In this document: piece by piece, positions 8,888 through 18,588 of the stretch
Layout of the letters: each line of letters opens with the position of its first letter
How positions within the stretch are numbered: the first letter of the stretch is position 1
From: S010-25 sp964441285
GTDB lineage: Bacteria; Pseudomonadota; Gammaproteobacteria; SZUA-229
Assembly (NCBI GenBank): GCA_964441285.1
Contig: CAYTUK010000008.1
Location: 62,001-126,000, forward strand
DNA: 64,000 nt
Direction: 5' to 3'
The notes under the pieces: generated by a model
What the model was told of the DNA's origin: nothing
Databases searched by the model: none
Seen by the model: the letters and a program-made list of their open reading frames with translations, nothing else
Program-made: the position numbers and the translations under genes

Positions 8888-10081
8888 CTATCCAAATCGT
8901 CCATCAATTCGTGGTTTAACTAAAGCTGTCAGATAAAAAACCAGCATCAAAATAAATGCCCCTATCCATAGGAACTGCGAAATTAATATCCACAGATAAT
9001 AATAATCCCTATAAAATATAGGGATTATTGAACGAAAAATAGCGCCTGTTGTTAGCAGTATAAATACCCACGATAAACCTTCAGGCGGTTCAAACACACT
9101 TCTACCTGTATGGCCTAAAATAACTCGAGCCATCATCCCGGTGGTAATTAAACCAATGCCACCATAAGTCATCATATGCAAAGCCAAATAGGGAATAAGA
9201 TGCAGCCTCATACCCAGTGACTGAGTGAGTATGCCTAGCGCAATAAAGGCTAACGAGACATGCAAAACCCAGACCAGTGGTTTTTTCCATATTTCGTGAT
9301 CATACCAGCCCCAAAGTCTGAATGCCGTTAATAACGCCATCAGTACACCGCTAATTAACAAAATAGACTGCCAATGGAATAAATCTGCCAGCACAAAAAA
9401 CACATAAACCAGTAGTGACAGGTAACCGGCAGCAGGCCAGTCCTTAACATTTTCAGCATGGCTGACCCCATTTTTTGTAAATCCGGGGATAACGCGTGCG
9501 CCCATCATCAGAGCTAAAGCAATAATAGAGTAAACAGACAGTAATAAAACTGGGTTTGCCCAGGCTAATGGTAGCCAGCCTAAAGCGGTACTAAGAAATA
9601 AAATATCCAGGATAGCCAATAATATAAGTTTTCCGACAATCCCCCACTGTTTGTTATGACCTGTTTTTATCAGGGGCCGGATTATTGCGGTAATCAGTGT
9701 AATATAAAATAGGCAACTGCTGAGTAAGATAAATATCAGCACTTGTGGATAGGGATAAAAGGCTAAACATCGCGCTATAAACCAGAATAGAAAGATGATG
9801 AATAACCCGGGGCCATTTCTTGTCGTCTGGCCTGTCCAGTTTTGTGTCGCGGTTAATAGAAAGCCTGAAATAACGGCAATCGTGTAACCAAATACCATTT
9901 CATGACCATGCCACTGTCCGCGCGAAATTTTTGCTAGTGGAATCTCCCAGTGGAAATAAAGCTCCGCGGTCCAGATAGAGATTGCGACTATCGCAAAAAC
10001 AATCGCACTAAGAAAAAATAGGCGAAAACCGCTTTGCAACAATGGCATGGTAGCCACGGGTTTAGTATTATCTATCTGCAT
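8888..10081 (-). CDS. nnrS: NnrS family integral membrane haem protein
   Basis: A 397-residue polytopic membrane protein with about 12 helices. It opens with LLQSGFRLFFLSAIVFA and contains GQWHGHEMVFGYTIAVISGFLLTA, the conserved histidine-rich NnrS segment, and a later HMMTYGGIGLITTGMMARVILGHTGR. NnrS proteins are haem- and copper-containing membrane proteins that help cells resist nitric oxide stress. In other bacteria nnrS is controlled by NO-responsive regulators such as Dnr or NsrR; a Dnr-like gene lies at 18849 in this window. No clear TTGAT-N4-ATCAA box was found upstream. Confidence 0.9.
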   Translation of the reverse strand: MQIDNTKPVATMPLLQSGFRLFFLSAIVFAIVAISIWTAELYFHWEIPLAKISRGQWHGHEMVFGYTIAVISGFLLTATQNWTGQTTRNGPGLFIIFLFWFIARCLAFYPYPQVLIFILLSSCLFYITLITAIIRPLIKTGHNKQWGIVGKLILLAILDILFLSTALGWLPLAWANPVLLLSVYSIIALALMMGARVIPGFTKNGVSHAENVKDWPAAGYLSLLVYVFFVLADLFHWQSILLISGVLMALLTAFRLWGWYDHEIWKKPLVWVLHVSLAFIALGILTQSLGMRLHLIPYLALHMMTYGGIGLITTGMMARVILGHTGRSVFEPPEGLSWVFILLTTGAIFRSIIPIFYRDYYYLWILISQFLWIGAFILMLVFYLTALVKPRIDGRFG

Positions 10082-10140
10082 TATTTAACCGTATACCTGT
10101 TTAAAAAATATTAGCTGCATGCTGATTAACCACTGAATTA

Positions 10141-10271
10141 TTACTGAAACGGATGAAAAGAATACTTATTATTCAAGACCGTCATCCGCAGGGATGCGGG
10201 GTCGAGTTTACATGGATGTATTGACAGCATGTCTTAATAATAAGTATTCTTTTCATCCATCCTGTGAGTAA
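10141..10271. repeat. Dispersed palindromic repeat, copy 2 (full length)
   Basis: A full-length copy of about 131 bases. The left end is TTACTGAAACGGATGAAAAG and the right end CTTTTCATCCATCCTGTGAG. The core reads CATCCGCAGGGATGCGGGGT and ACATGGATGTATTGACAGC. The inner flanks AATACTTATTATT / AATAATAAGTATT also pair, so the ends can form a long stem. It lies between clcA and nnrS. Confidence 0.85.
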
Positions 10272-10549
10272 ATATCTGGGTTAATTAAAATCCGAGCTTG
10301 ATTCAGAGGCTCTATCCTGTTCTCTTAATATTATCGACGGAATAAAATTCTCTTTCCTTGATCTCTATCAACTACGTTCAGATTGCTTTATTCCAGAAAT
10401 TATTTCGAGGCGGAGTTATAAGTGCCAGCCGAATTATAAGCCATAATCAATATCCTATACCCCTGCTTTTAATCAGATATACTCATCGTGTGAATGAAAA
10501 AACTCTTTTCATTTAGCACATACTCTATGCAACCAACCACACAGAGGCA
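10272..10549. other. Intergenic region between the CLC gene and repeat copy 2
   Basis: About 280 bases without a convincing gene. A short inverted pair GGAATAAA / TTTATTCC (near 10338 and 10385) is the only visible structure. A plus-strand frame at 10494 overlaps the CLC gene and looks spurious. Confidence 0.4.
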
Positions 10550-12313
10550 TTACCTTACACTCATACCATTAGTGGGTTGCAGATTACAGGGTAAATTGGC
10601 GGCGATTGAAATATCTTCCCACGATAGCACACCTACTATTGCATCTGCATCATTCCTGCTGTCACGGTCATTCATAACAAGCGCAATAGAAGATTGCTCA
10701 TTACGCAATTGTGCAAAGACATTGATGACGGACATGGTTTCGCTGACTCGGCTATAGTGCGATTCAGCGAATTGCTGTAATGGAGTCTCTGGCTTACTGC
10801 TTTGCAGTGCAACCGTCAGGATTTGTGCGGAGATAACCGCACGTATCTGACCCTGATCAAGCAGAATAAGGTGAGGATAATGTCCAATGCGCATATTTTT
10901 CGCAGGCAAATCACCTATTTTTGCATCCGCATTAAGGATTATATAGGGCGGTTGCACGATATCCAGCACTCTGTGCGTTAAATAGAGGTGGCTCTGTAGC
11001 GATGTTGGCACATGATGCCCGCGCCGCACCAGTTTAAGCGTGTAGATATTTTCTGCCAACAGGTAGCGCCGAATAGCATAGGCCAGTGAAACTGCAATCA
11101 CCAGCGGCACGATAATGTTATAGTCATGTGTCATTTCAAGAATCATGACAACGGCGGTAACTGCCGCGCCTGTACTTGCGCCAATCATACATGCCATACC
11201 GATTACTGCACTGGTTACCGGATCAACTGCGAGTGCAGGATAAAGCTGATTGCTAATAATAGCCAGGCCAGCACCCAGCGCGGCTCCCATAAACAGGGCA
11301 GGAGAAAAAACGCCACCCGAAGCGCCAGAACCCAGAGTTAGTGAAACCGTTAACAGTTTCATTACTAGCAGAAATAATAGCATCCATACTTCGGTTAATT
11401 TTCCATCTAGAACATCTTGAATGGTGGCATAACCTACGCCCTGAATATAATAATGCCCAAAATATTGCATCATTAGATACATCGCAATGCCGACCAGCAA
11501 CATACCCAACATATGACGGCTATAATAATTACCGGGCAAACGATTAAACCAGTCTTCAAACAGGTAGATAGCATGTATATAAATCATTGCCAGTCCCCCC
11601 ATAATTAGCCCCAGGGCAGCATAAATAAAGAAATTAGTTACCGACAGATCCGCTGGTACGGCCAGTGTTAGTGGTGGAATGATGAATGATGGATCAGTGC
11701 CAAAGTACAAAAGACCAATATAACTGGCTGTTGCTGTGGCAATCATCACCGGAACTAACGTACGGGCACTGATTTCCACCATCATGATCTCAACTGCAAA
11801 CAGAACGCCTCCCATCGGCGTATTGAAAGTAGCCGCAATACCGCCACCTGCACCGGCCGCTATCAGGGTGTTGCGCTGCCAAAGCGGCAGGTTTAGCCAT
11901 TGTGCCATGACTGATCCAAAAGTCGCACCGATCTGTATAATCGGCCCCTCACGACCCACTGCACCACCTGAGCCAATAGAAATGGCCGATGCCAGGGACT
12001 TGATAATGGCCACCTTGGAACGAATAATTCCACGGTTATAGTTAATGGCATCAATGACTTCTGGTACCCCGTGTCCTTTGGCTTCAGGCGCAAAGGTTTT
12101 CACTAAAAAAGCGACCAGTAGCGCACCGACAACGGGTACCGCTATAATGGCTATACCGAGGCTACTTTCCGGTGTATGGAGTAAGGTATTATAATCAAAA
12201 CTCCATTGGCCAAAAAACATCAGGTTATGGAACAACGCAATAAGTAAACGGAAAATAATTGCGCCCAAACCAGCAATACCCCCCACCAGCAAGGCATAAA
12301 GAATTAGCAGCAT
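10550..12313 (-). CDS. clcA: CLC chloride channel or Cl-/H+ antiporter with C-terminal CBS-like region
   Basis: A 587-residue CLC protein. The selectivity motifs are GHGVP (80-84, GSGIP in E. coli ClcA), GREGP (120-124, with the gating glutamate Glu122) and GGVFSPALF. The last 150 residues are soluble and resemble a degenerate CBS pair, absent from E. coli ClcA but common in longer bacterial CLCs. The gating glutamate suggests an exchanger or a gated channel; the external proton glutamate was not located. Clustering within a few kilobases of glutamate decarboxylase and an antiporter fits a role in acid or ion stress, which is inference. Confidence 0.9.
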   Translation of the reverse strand: MLLILYALLVGGIAGLGAIIFRLLIALFHNLMFFGQWSFDYNTLLHTPESSLGIAIIAVPVVGALLVAFLVKTFAPEAKGHGVPEVIDAINYNRGIIRSKVAIIKSLASAISIGSGGAVGREGPIIQIGATFGSVMAQWLNLPLWQRNTLIAAGAGGGIAATFNTPMGGVLFAVEIMMVEISARTLVPVMIATATASYIGLLYFGTDPSFIIPPLTLAVPADLSVTNFFIYAALGLIMGGLAMIYIHAIYLFEDWFNRLPGNYYSRHMLGMLLVGIAMYLMMQYFGHYYIQGVGYATIQDVLDGKLTEVWMLLFLLVMKLLTVSLTLGSGASGGVFSPALFMGAALGAGLAIISNQLYPALAVDPVTSAVIGMACMIGASTGAAVTAVVMILEMTHDYNIIVPLVIAVSLAYAIRRYLLAENIYTLKLVRRGHHVPTSLQSHLYLTHRVLDIVQPPYIILNADAKIGDLPAKNMRIGHYPHLILLDQGQIRAVISAQILTVALQSSKPETPLQQFAESHYSRVSETMSVINVFAQLRNEQSSIALVMNDRDSRNDADAIVGVLSWEDISIAANLPCNLQPTNGMSVR

Positions 12314-12395
12314 GGCAATACGCGGTCCGACTCAAGTCTGTCTTTAAGGTACCATAGCATCTGTTTTCATACTCTGTATAAGGGTTTAATTTTTG

Positions 12396-13925
12396 TCATG
12401 GGCTATCTAAATTACGTTTACGGCGAAACAGCAATAGCAGCGGAGCCAGAACCAGAAAACTCAACATGATAAACCAGAAGGCATCAACAAAACCAATCAT
12501 ACTGGCCTGCTGTTCAAGGCCGTGAGCCAGTATCTGGGGAGTCAGCGAATCAGCAAGACTCAGATGCTTTACCGACAGCCATTGTTGTAACGCCGGATTA
12601 TATGGATTGATATTACCGCCGAGTCGATTCCAGTTAGCTTGTGTCATACGCGTAACAATCGTTACCGCAATTGATATGCCTACGGCACTGCCAATGGTTC
12701 GCGCCAGATTAAAAATAGCCGACCCCTGATCAGTCGCCGTGGGCGGCAGGGTTTCATAAACCAATGTGGACAGCGGTACGAAGATCATACCCATCCCAAT
12801 GCCCTGTAAAATACTCGGTCCGATAAACCAGTTAATGGATGTATCAAGATTATACCAGGTCATCATCCAGGTGCCACCGGCGGCGAGTATAAGACCCACC
12901 AGTACCAGACGCGGCGCGCCGACTCGGTTGATTACCCGTGATACGGCAAACATTCCAATTGCCGATGCCAGCCCCCGAGGAGCCATTACTAACCCCGTAG
13001 TTTGTGCCGGGAAATTAAACAACCGCTCCAGCATCAGTGGTTGCAGCGCAATGGTGCCGAACAATCCCATGCCAAAAACTGCCATCATTAATGAGGCCAG
13101 TGTCAGATTACGATCTTTCAGCAACGGTAACTGCAAGAGACTATTCCCCTGTGACCGGCTACGTAGTACAAAGCCTATCACTCCGAACAAACTCATTGTT
13201 GCCAGTGTTAAAATCATCCCTGACTGAAACCAGTTTTCCTGGTTGCCGCGGTCAAGCATTATTTGCAGACTACCGATGCCCATAGCAAGCAGCAACGCAC
13301 CGATCCAGTCAAAGTGCAGCTTGCGCATGGGTTCAGGCTTGATCAGCCGCGAAATCATCCATAGATTAATAATACCAATGGGAACATTAATATAAAACAC
13401 CCAACGCCAGTCAAGATGCTGGGTAATGTATCCTCCCAGTGTTGGCCCCAGAATTGGCCCCAGCATGATTCCCACGCCCCATAGTGCCATCGCTTTACCC
13501 CGCTCATCACCGGGAAAACTATCCACCATAATCGATTGTGATAATGGAATGACCGCGGCACCAAATGCACCCTGCAACAAGCGAGAAATAACCATTTCAG
13601 TCAACGAATCTGCCTGCCCGCAAAGTGCTGAAGCAACAACAAAACCGGCAATACTAATCAGCATCAGCCGCCGTCGTCCCAACCAGCTCGCCAGAAAGCC
13701 ACTCAGGGGGATAAAGATCGCTTCCATCACAATATAAGCGGTCAGAACCCAGGTGATCTGGTCAGCAGTAGCGCCTAGCGACCCCATCATATGAGGTAGC
13801 GCCACATTAACAATCGTCATATCAAGAATGACCATAACGGTGGCAAGCATAACCGCTATACTGAGCAGCCAGCGGGGTGTATCTGCTGATACGGTGGGCG
13901 TATGCGGGACTGTCACTGTAACCAC
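12396..13925 (-). CDS. emrB: DHA2-family multidrug transporter, EmrB-like
   Basis: A 509-residue major-facilitator protein with 14 predicted helices. It has the N-terminal VMLDMTIVNVALPHM-like segment (here VILDMTIVNVALPHM), motif A-like GFLASWLGRRRLML, and GPILGPTLGGYITQHLDWRWVFYINVPIG, the signature of the EmrB/QacA subfamily. It starts with GTG at 13925, 18 bases after the EmrA-like gene in the same reading frame. With EmrA it would form an inner-membrane pump delivering drugs to an outer-membrane channel; no TolC-like gene is in the window. Substrate is unknown. Confidence 0.92.
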   Translation of the reverse strand: MVTVTVPHTPTVSADTPRWLLSIAVMLATVMVILDMTIVNVALPHMMGSLGATADQITWVLTAYIVMEAIFIPLSGFLASWLGRRRLMLISIAGFVVASALCGQADSLTEMVISRLLQGAFGAAVIPLSQSIMVDSFPGDERGKAMALWGVGIMLGPILGPTLGGYITQHLDWRWVFYINVPIGIINLWMISRLIKPEPMRKLHFDWIGALLLAMGIGSLQIMLDRGNQENWFQSGMILTLATMSLFGVIGFVLRSRSQGNSLLQLPLLKDRNLTLASLMMAVFGMGLFGTIALQPLMLERLFNFPAQTTGLVMAPRGLASAIGMFAVSRVINRVGAPRLVLVGLILAAGGTWMMTWYNLDTSINWFIGPSILQGIGMGMIFVPLSTLVYETLPPTATDQGSAIFNLARTIGSAVGISIAVTIVTRMTQANWNRLGGNINPYNPALQQWLSVKHLSLADSLTPQILAHGLEQQASMIGFVDAFWFIMLSFLVLAPLLLLFRRKRNLDSP

Positions 13926-13943
13926 AGATTTAGCGGGAACACA

Positions 13944-14966
13944 TCATTTTCCATTTTTTGAGGACGAGTTCATTGGCTTGCTAAGTTGGGTGGAACCCGT
14001 GGTGTCAATAAACACGGAACAACTTGCACCAATGCGTAAGGGGAATTGGCTGTTGAGATTGGTAATACGTATCCGCACCGGAAACCGCTGAGTCACCTTG
14101 ACCCAGTTTCCCGTTGCATTTTCTGGCGGTAATAGAGAAAATGCGGCACCACTTGCTGGACTTAACGACACCACAATGCCATGAAACGTCCGATCTGGAT
14201 ACATGTCCACGCTAATACTGGCAGGCTGCCCCAACCGGATACGGTTAAGATCGGTTTCCTTGTAGTTGGCATTGACCCAAAAGGTTTGATCTTCAACCAG
14301 TGGGAACAATTGTTGTCCCGGTTGAACAACATCCCCTGGCCGTACTGGGACTTTCCCCAACATGCCCGCAGCTGGTGCCTTAATTGTTGTATAGGAAAGA
14401 CTTAAACGCGCCTGAGCAAGCGCGGCTTTGGCGATGCTAATACTGGCATCGGCTTCATCCTGCTCCCGTAATGCACGGCTGTAATTCGCCTGGGCAAGAG
14501 CAAGAGCAGCGGCGGCTTCGTGTTGTATATCACCGGCAGAATCCGTCTGATTCTGCGATACAGATTTACTTGCCAGTAGATGAACATCATGTTTATAGTT
14601 GCGCCGAGCATTATCCAGTTGTGCCTGCCGTTGCCGAATACCGGCATTGGCTGCCTGTACACTGGCAACCGCAGCCAGTTTCTGTTGCTGTGCGAGTGCC
14701 AGTTCAGCCTGTGTACGTTGCACGGCAATTTGATAAGGTTGAGCATCAATCTGCAACAGTAACTGGCGCGGTTTTACATGCTGGTGGTCTTGCACAAAAA
14801 CATGGGTAAGACGTCCGCTGACCTGAGGTCGAATACGCACAACATGTGCCGTAATATAAGCATCCGATGTTGCAGGATATTCGATTTGATGTCGCCAGTA
14901 TAAATACAGGCCAGCTGCTGCCACCGCCAGAAAAATCAGCAATACCAGAGGTTTTGATTTTATCAT
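13944..14966 (-). CDS. emrA: EmrA/HlyD-type membrane fusion protein
   Basis: A 340-residue periplasmic adaptor. One N-terminal transmembrane helix (about 7-24) is followed by the lipoyl half-motif SGRLTHVFVQDHQHVKPRQLLLQID, a helical hairpin (about 80-190), and beta-barrel sequence with IKAPAAGMLGKVPVRPGDVVQPGQ. This is the standard EmrA plan. An AGGTG ribosome binding site precedes ATG 14966. It is followed directly by emrB. A 117-base gap separates it from the glutamate decarboxylase upstream on the same strand, so one long transcript is possible. Confidence 0.92.
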   Translation of the reverse strand: MIKSKPLVLLIFLAVAAAGLYLYWRHQIEYPATSDAYITAHVVRIRPQVSGRLTHVFVQDHQHVKPRQLLLQIDAQPYQIAVQRTQAELALAQQQKLAAVASVQAANAGIRQRQAQLDNARRNYKHDVHLLASKSVSQNQTDSAGDIQHEAAAALALAQANYSRALREQDEADASISIAKAALAQARLSLSYTTIKAPAAGMLGKVPVRPGDVVQPGQQLFPLVEDQTFWVNANYKETDLNRIRLGQPASISVDMYPDRTFHGIVVSLSPASGAAFSLLPPENATGNWVKVTQRFPVRIRITNLNSQFPLRIGASCSVFIDTTGSTQLSKPMNSSSKNGK

Positions 14967-15083
14967 AGCGTGACACCTGAAATAACCCGTTTTGGTGTAT
15001 TAGCGCACCACCACTGAAGTCGTCCAGAGTAGACTTTACCTGGTGAATAATACACGTTGCATTTCCTCTGCCTCATTGCCAGT

Positions 15084-16457
15084 TTAACCATGATGAAAGC
15101 CCTGAGTCGGTGCTTTTGGTTGCAGTGGTGGTGAGGCTTCAAGTTCAGCAACAACTTTACTGATGTCGGTAATTAACATATCGGCCATATCACGCGAAAA
15201 ACCTTCGCGTATCACAATCCGCAATACCGCAATTTCTGTTGCATCAGGCGGCATTGTATAAGCGGGTACCTGCCAGCCACGTATACGCAGACGCTCAGAG
15301 ACATCATATACCGAATAAGATGAAGCATCTTTAAGGCGAAAAGCGAAAACGGGGATAGCACTACCATCGCTGAGTAATTCAAACGGACCCAGTTCTGTTA
15401 TACGTGCGGATAACTCAGTTGCCGTGTCACGTAGCGCAGACATAATGCGGGTGTAACCCTCACGTCCAAGACGCAGAAAGTTATAATACTGCCCAATAAT
15501 CTGATTTCCTGGGCGCGAAAAATTCAACGTAAAGGTCGCCATATCACCACCCAGATAATTGACGTGAAAAACCAATTCGTCCGGCAAATGCCGTTGATCT
15601 CGCCAGACTGCCCAACCAACTCCAGGGTAAACCAGGCCATATTTATGGCCTGATACATTAATAGATACAACATTGGGCAGACGAAAATCCCAACGCAGAT
15701 CGGGGTGAATAAAGGGCGCAACAAACCCCCCGCTAGCCGCATCAATGTGCAATGGCACGGCCAGATTATGTGCCGTATTGTGAGCTACCACGGCATCATG
15801 AATGGCTTCAATCGGCTCAAACTCGCCGGTGAAAGTCGTACCAAGAATAGCAACGACACCAATCGTATTTTCATCAATGCGGCTGGTGACTGCATCAGGT
15901 TCAATCGTGTAACGGCCCTCTGACACGGGGATATAACGCGGTTCAACTTCCCAGTAACGACAAAACTTTTCCCACACTACCTGTACATTGGAGCCTAGAA
16001 TCAAATTAGGCTTGCTGGCTGATTCAGCTGTGGCCTGTCGGCGTTTGCGCCAGTTCCATTTCATTGCCATACCAGCGAGCATCACTGCTTCACTGGAACC
16101 AATGGCCGAAACGCCTACCGCGTCCCCATCTTCCGGGGCATGGAGCAGACGTGCAATCATATTCACACAGCGCGTTTCAATTTCTGCTGTCTGTGGATAT
16201 TCATCCTTATCAATCATGTTTTTATCAAACGTTTCGGCCATCAGTCGTTCGGCCTCCGGCTCCATCCAGGTAGTTACAAAGGTAGCAAGATTGAGCCGTG
16301 CATTACCATCAAGCATCAACTCATCGTGAATCAGGCGGTAAACGGTTTCCGGCGGTAACTCCCCATCAGGCAGCGTGTATCTGGGCACGGGTTCTGTCAT
16401 CGCGCGGGAACCATAAGCAGGGCTAAGTTTAACGTCGGGTTGTAATTTCCTGACCAT
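15084..16457 (-). CDS. gadB: Glutamate decarboxylase (PLP-dependent)
   Basis: A 457-residue enzyme starting at ATG 16457, chosen because AGGAG lies 8 bases upstream; the frame could extend 10 codons further. The PLP-binding lysine is Lys272 in NVSGHKYG. Other matches to E. coli GadB are LVFHVNYLGGDMATFTLNFS and the QYYNFLRLGREGY block. The C-terminus ends in TQGFHHG; E. coli GadB carries a C-terminal histidine that closes the active site at neutral pH, so pH gating may be kept. It turns glutamate into GABA, consuming a proton. The upstream permease gene ends 5 bases away. Confidence 0.95.
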   Translation of the reverse strand: MVRKLQPDVKLSPAYGSRAMTEPVPRYTLPDGELPPETVYRLIHDELMLDGNARLNLATFVTTWMEPEAERLMAETFDKNMIDKDEYPQTAEIETRCVNMIARLLHAPEDGDAVGVSAIGSSEAVMLAGMAMKWNWRKRRQATAESASKPNLILGSNVQVVWEKFCRYWEVEPRYIPVSEGRYTIEPDAVTSRIDENTIGVVAILGTTFTGEFEPIEAIHDAVVAHNTAHNLAVPLHIDAASGGFVAPFIHPDLRWDFRLPNVVSINVSGHKYGLVYPGVGWAVWRDQRHLPDELVFHVNYLGGDMATFTLNFSRPGNQIIGQYYNFLRLGREGYTRIMSALRDTATELSARITELGPFELLSDGSAIPVFAFRLKDASSYSVYDVSERLRIRGWQVPAYTMPPDATEIAVLRIVIREGFSRDMADMLITDISKVVAELEASPPLQPKAPTQGFHHG

Positions 16458-16462
16458 CGTAG

Positions 16463-17908
16463 TTACTCCTTTTCGCTGGTCACCCACTCAGGGTGACGCC
16501 AGTGATACAGTAGTTGTGGCGCGACCAGCATCACCAATAGAGTGACAAGCATGGTCAGCGCATAAGCTCCGGCACCAATATTAGTACCGGGTGGTAAAAA
16601 ACCAATGATAAAACAGATAAAAGTGGTCACAAAACCTGCTCCCGCAACCAGCCATAATCCCCAACTGGCCCCACCAGGAATGCGGTAAGGGCGGTGGGTA
16701 TCCGCATGTGAATAACGCAGGCGAATTGCAGCGGCAAACAACATCAGGTACATCGCACCGTAGAGGATGACTGCCATCGATGTGAGGAGTAAAAAAGCAC
16801 TGTCTACGGAGGGAACGATGAGAAAAACCAGTGCCACAACACTCATCAGACCAGCCTGTACCATTAACAAATTGCGGGGCACACCATTGGCATTACATGC
16901 CTGTAATACTGGCGGTAAATTCCCCGCACGGCCTGCCGCCCACAAGCCTTTAACCGGCCCTACCACCCAGGTACTCACCTGCCCTGCTGCACCCAGTGCA
17001 ACCAGTACGGCAACAGGAGGTAATAACCAACCAATATGCCAGGTATTCAATAACATTTGCATTGCCTGTACGCTGCCAGAAACCATATCTAGCTGAGTTC
17101 TGGGTACTACTACTGCAACTGCCAGCCCGCCAAGTAGCGTCAGGACAAAACCAAGGATAGCGGCAGAAAACACGGCAAGGGGATAGTTACGTCGTACATT
17201 GTGTACATCTTTGGCATGACTGGCTGAGACTTCAATGCCAACCACCCCAAAAATAAAACTTAGAAATAGCACCAGACTTTGTTTAGCATGACTCGTGGGT
17301 AACCAGTTGTCCGTTGCCATTGTCAAATCCAGATGCAGCGGATGCCCCTGGACGACATAGAACAGTGCCAAACTAACCAGTAATAGCGTTGGTAATAATA
17401 CACCGGCACCAAGGCACACGCTCGAAATTAGACCAGAAGCGCGCATACCGCGTAGATTCAATAGAGTCGCCATCCAGTACACTAACAAAATGACTGCAAC
17501 GATAAAAATACGCGATCCAGCCAGTGCCGGATTGATTGCATACGCCAGACTGGCTGCCACATAAGAGAGAATTGAGGTGATACCAAATAAACTTTGTACC
17601 CACTGCAACCATACCGCAGTGAGCCCCCAACGGGTGCCAAAAGCGGCTTCAACCCAGTGAAAAACACCATTCTTTGGCCAGGCAGTAGCCAGTTCTGCCG
17701 ATACCAGCGCAACGGGGATCAAAAAAGCAAATACCGTAACGAGATTAAAAAACACCATTCTCATACCCGTATCGGCCATCATTGGCATATTGCGCAACGT
17801 CATAAATAGCGCCGCTGTCATCAAAGTAAGTGACAGTACACCAATACGTGCAGTTGGCTTAGCGCTGTTTAATGCGGATTTACTCGTCTTCAAATTTACA
17901 GTCCCCAA
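16463..17908 (-). CDS. Amino-acid permease, probable glutamate/GABA antiporter
   Basis: A 481-residue APC-family transporter with about 12 helices, immediately upstream of gadB on the same strand. GadC proteins exchange external glutamate for cytoplasmic GABA, and the 5-base gap to gadB supports that pairing. The farthest start is TTG 17908, overlapping the sixA end by 29 bases. A second TTG at 17893 has a GGGGA sequence better placed upstream, so the true N-terminus may be five residues shorter. The C-terminal plug of E. coli GadC is not evident; the last residues are a short VTSEKE tail. Substrate assignment depends on context. Confidence 0.85.
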   Translation of the reverse strand: MGTVNLKTSKSALNSAKPTARIGVLSLTLMTAALFMTLRNMPMMADTGMRMVFFNLVTVFAFLIPVALVSAELATAWPKNGVFHWVEAAFGTRWGLTAVWLQWVQSLFGITSILSYVAASLAYAINPALAGSRIFIVAVILLVYWMATLLNLRGMRASGLISSVCLGAGVLLPTLLLVSLALFYVVQGHPLHLDLTMATDNWLPTSHAKQSLVLFLSFIFGVVGIEVSASHAKDVHNVRRNYPLAVFSAAILGFVLTLLGGLAVAVVVPRTQLDMVSGSVQAMQMLLNTWHIGWLLPPVAVLVALGAAGQVSTWVVGPVKGLWAAGRAGNLPPVLQACNANGVPRNLLMVQAGLMSVVALVFLIVPSVDSAFLLLTSMAVILYGAMYLMLFAAAIRLRYSHADTHRPYRIPGGASWGLWLVAGAGFVTTFICFIIGFLPPGTNIGAGAYALTMLVTLLVMLVAPQLLYHWRHPEWVTSEKE

Positions 17909-18407
17909 TCTCTTTAGGTCGAAACAGGTGTAGACATTCAGCTTGCCCGGATTTTCTTAATGCGCCAGGAAAATTAAGGCGAAAACAGGCAACAGCGCAG
18001 GTTGTCATTAATTTACCGCTGGCAGAACGTGGGAGCGGCAGCCGAGTGAGATGATGTACCAGGTCATCCATGCCGGGGTTGTGTGCCAGGACCAGTAAAC
18101 ATTGGTTTTCATTGGCATAAAGCTCGATAATTTCGCATAGATTTTCTTTATCGGCAAGATAAAGCCTTGGTTCAACAAGAACATTCTGTTTCGTGACCGG
18201 CAGATTATTTAATAGCAAGTTTGCTGTTTCCAGAGTACGACGTGCGCTCGATACCACCATCCTGTCAGGGACAATATCCATTTTCCCAAGGTAGGCTCCC
18301 ATGCGGTCAGCATCCTGAGTGCCGCGGTCACTCAACGGCCTGTCTATATCAGCAGTATGTCTAAACCAGTCTGATTTAGCATGGCGCACTAATATTAGAT
18401 CAAGCAT
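17880..18407 (-). CDS. sixA: SixA-type histidine phosphatase
   Basis: A 175-residue member of the histidine phosphatase superfamily. The catalytic RHG-type motif is LVRHAKSDW (His9), with a second arginine in SSARRTLETA and the second histidine in LVLAHNPGMDDL. SixA removes phosphate from phosphohistidine proteins; in E. coli it acts on the nitrogen phosphotransferase protein NPr. The stop lies inside the permease start region, which suggests translational coupling. An inverted-repeat region upstream (18450-18521) may be regulatory. Confidence 0.88.
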   Translation of the reverse strand: MLDLILVRHAKSDWFRHTADIDRPLSDRGTQDADRMGAYLGKMDIVPDRMVVSSARRTLETANLLLNNLPVTKQNVLVEPRLYLADKENLCEIIELYANENQCLLVLAHNPGMDDLVHHLTRLPLPRSASGKLMTTCAVACFRLNFPGALRKSGQAECLHLFRPKEIGDCKFEDE

Positions 18408-18588
18408 TTAGTTGGGTTTCCTGAAAAGCCGTATTTTTATGCAAAATTACACAATTGTGGAGGATTTATTATGTGGACAAAAAATTGCTTTTACAATGAT
18501 TAAAGCCGGTAATTGTCCACAAATTTCATGGCACTTTGATTGTGGGAGGCATTGTGTATGGTTCAAACGGTTATAAAATTGATAACAG
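18408..18588. promoter_or_regulatory. Region upstream of sixA with two inverted repeats
   Basis: It contains a perfect 10-base palindrome CACAATTGTG (18450-18459) and an inverted pair TGTGGACAA (18472-18480) / TTGTCCACA (18513-18521) with a 32-base spacer. Both are candidates for operator sites of sixA or of the divergent Dnr-like gene. I do not match either to a named regulator. Confidence 0.4.

Noticed and set aside
8888..10140. Search for an Fnr/Dnr box (TTGAT-N4-ATCAA) upstream of nnrS
   Set aside because: No match to the consensus in the 60 bases before the start or in the repeat beyond, so no regulatory site is claimed.
10494..10757. Plus-strand 87-residue frame at the end of the CLC gene
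   Set aside because: Largely antisense to the CLC coding sequence with no family similarity.
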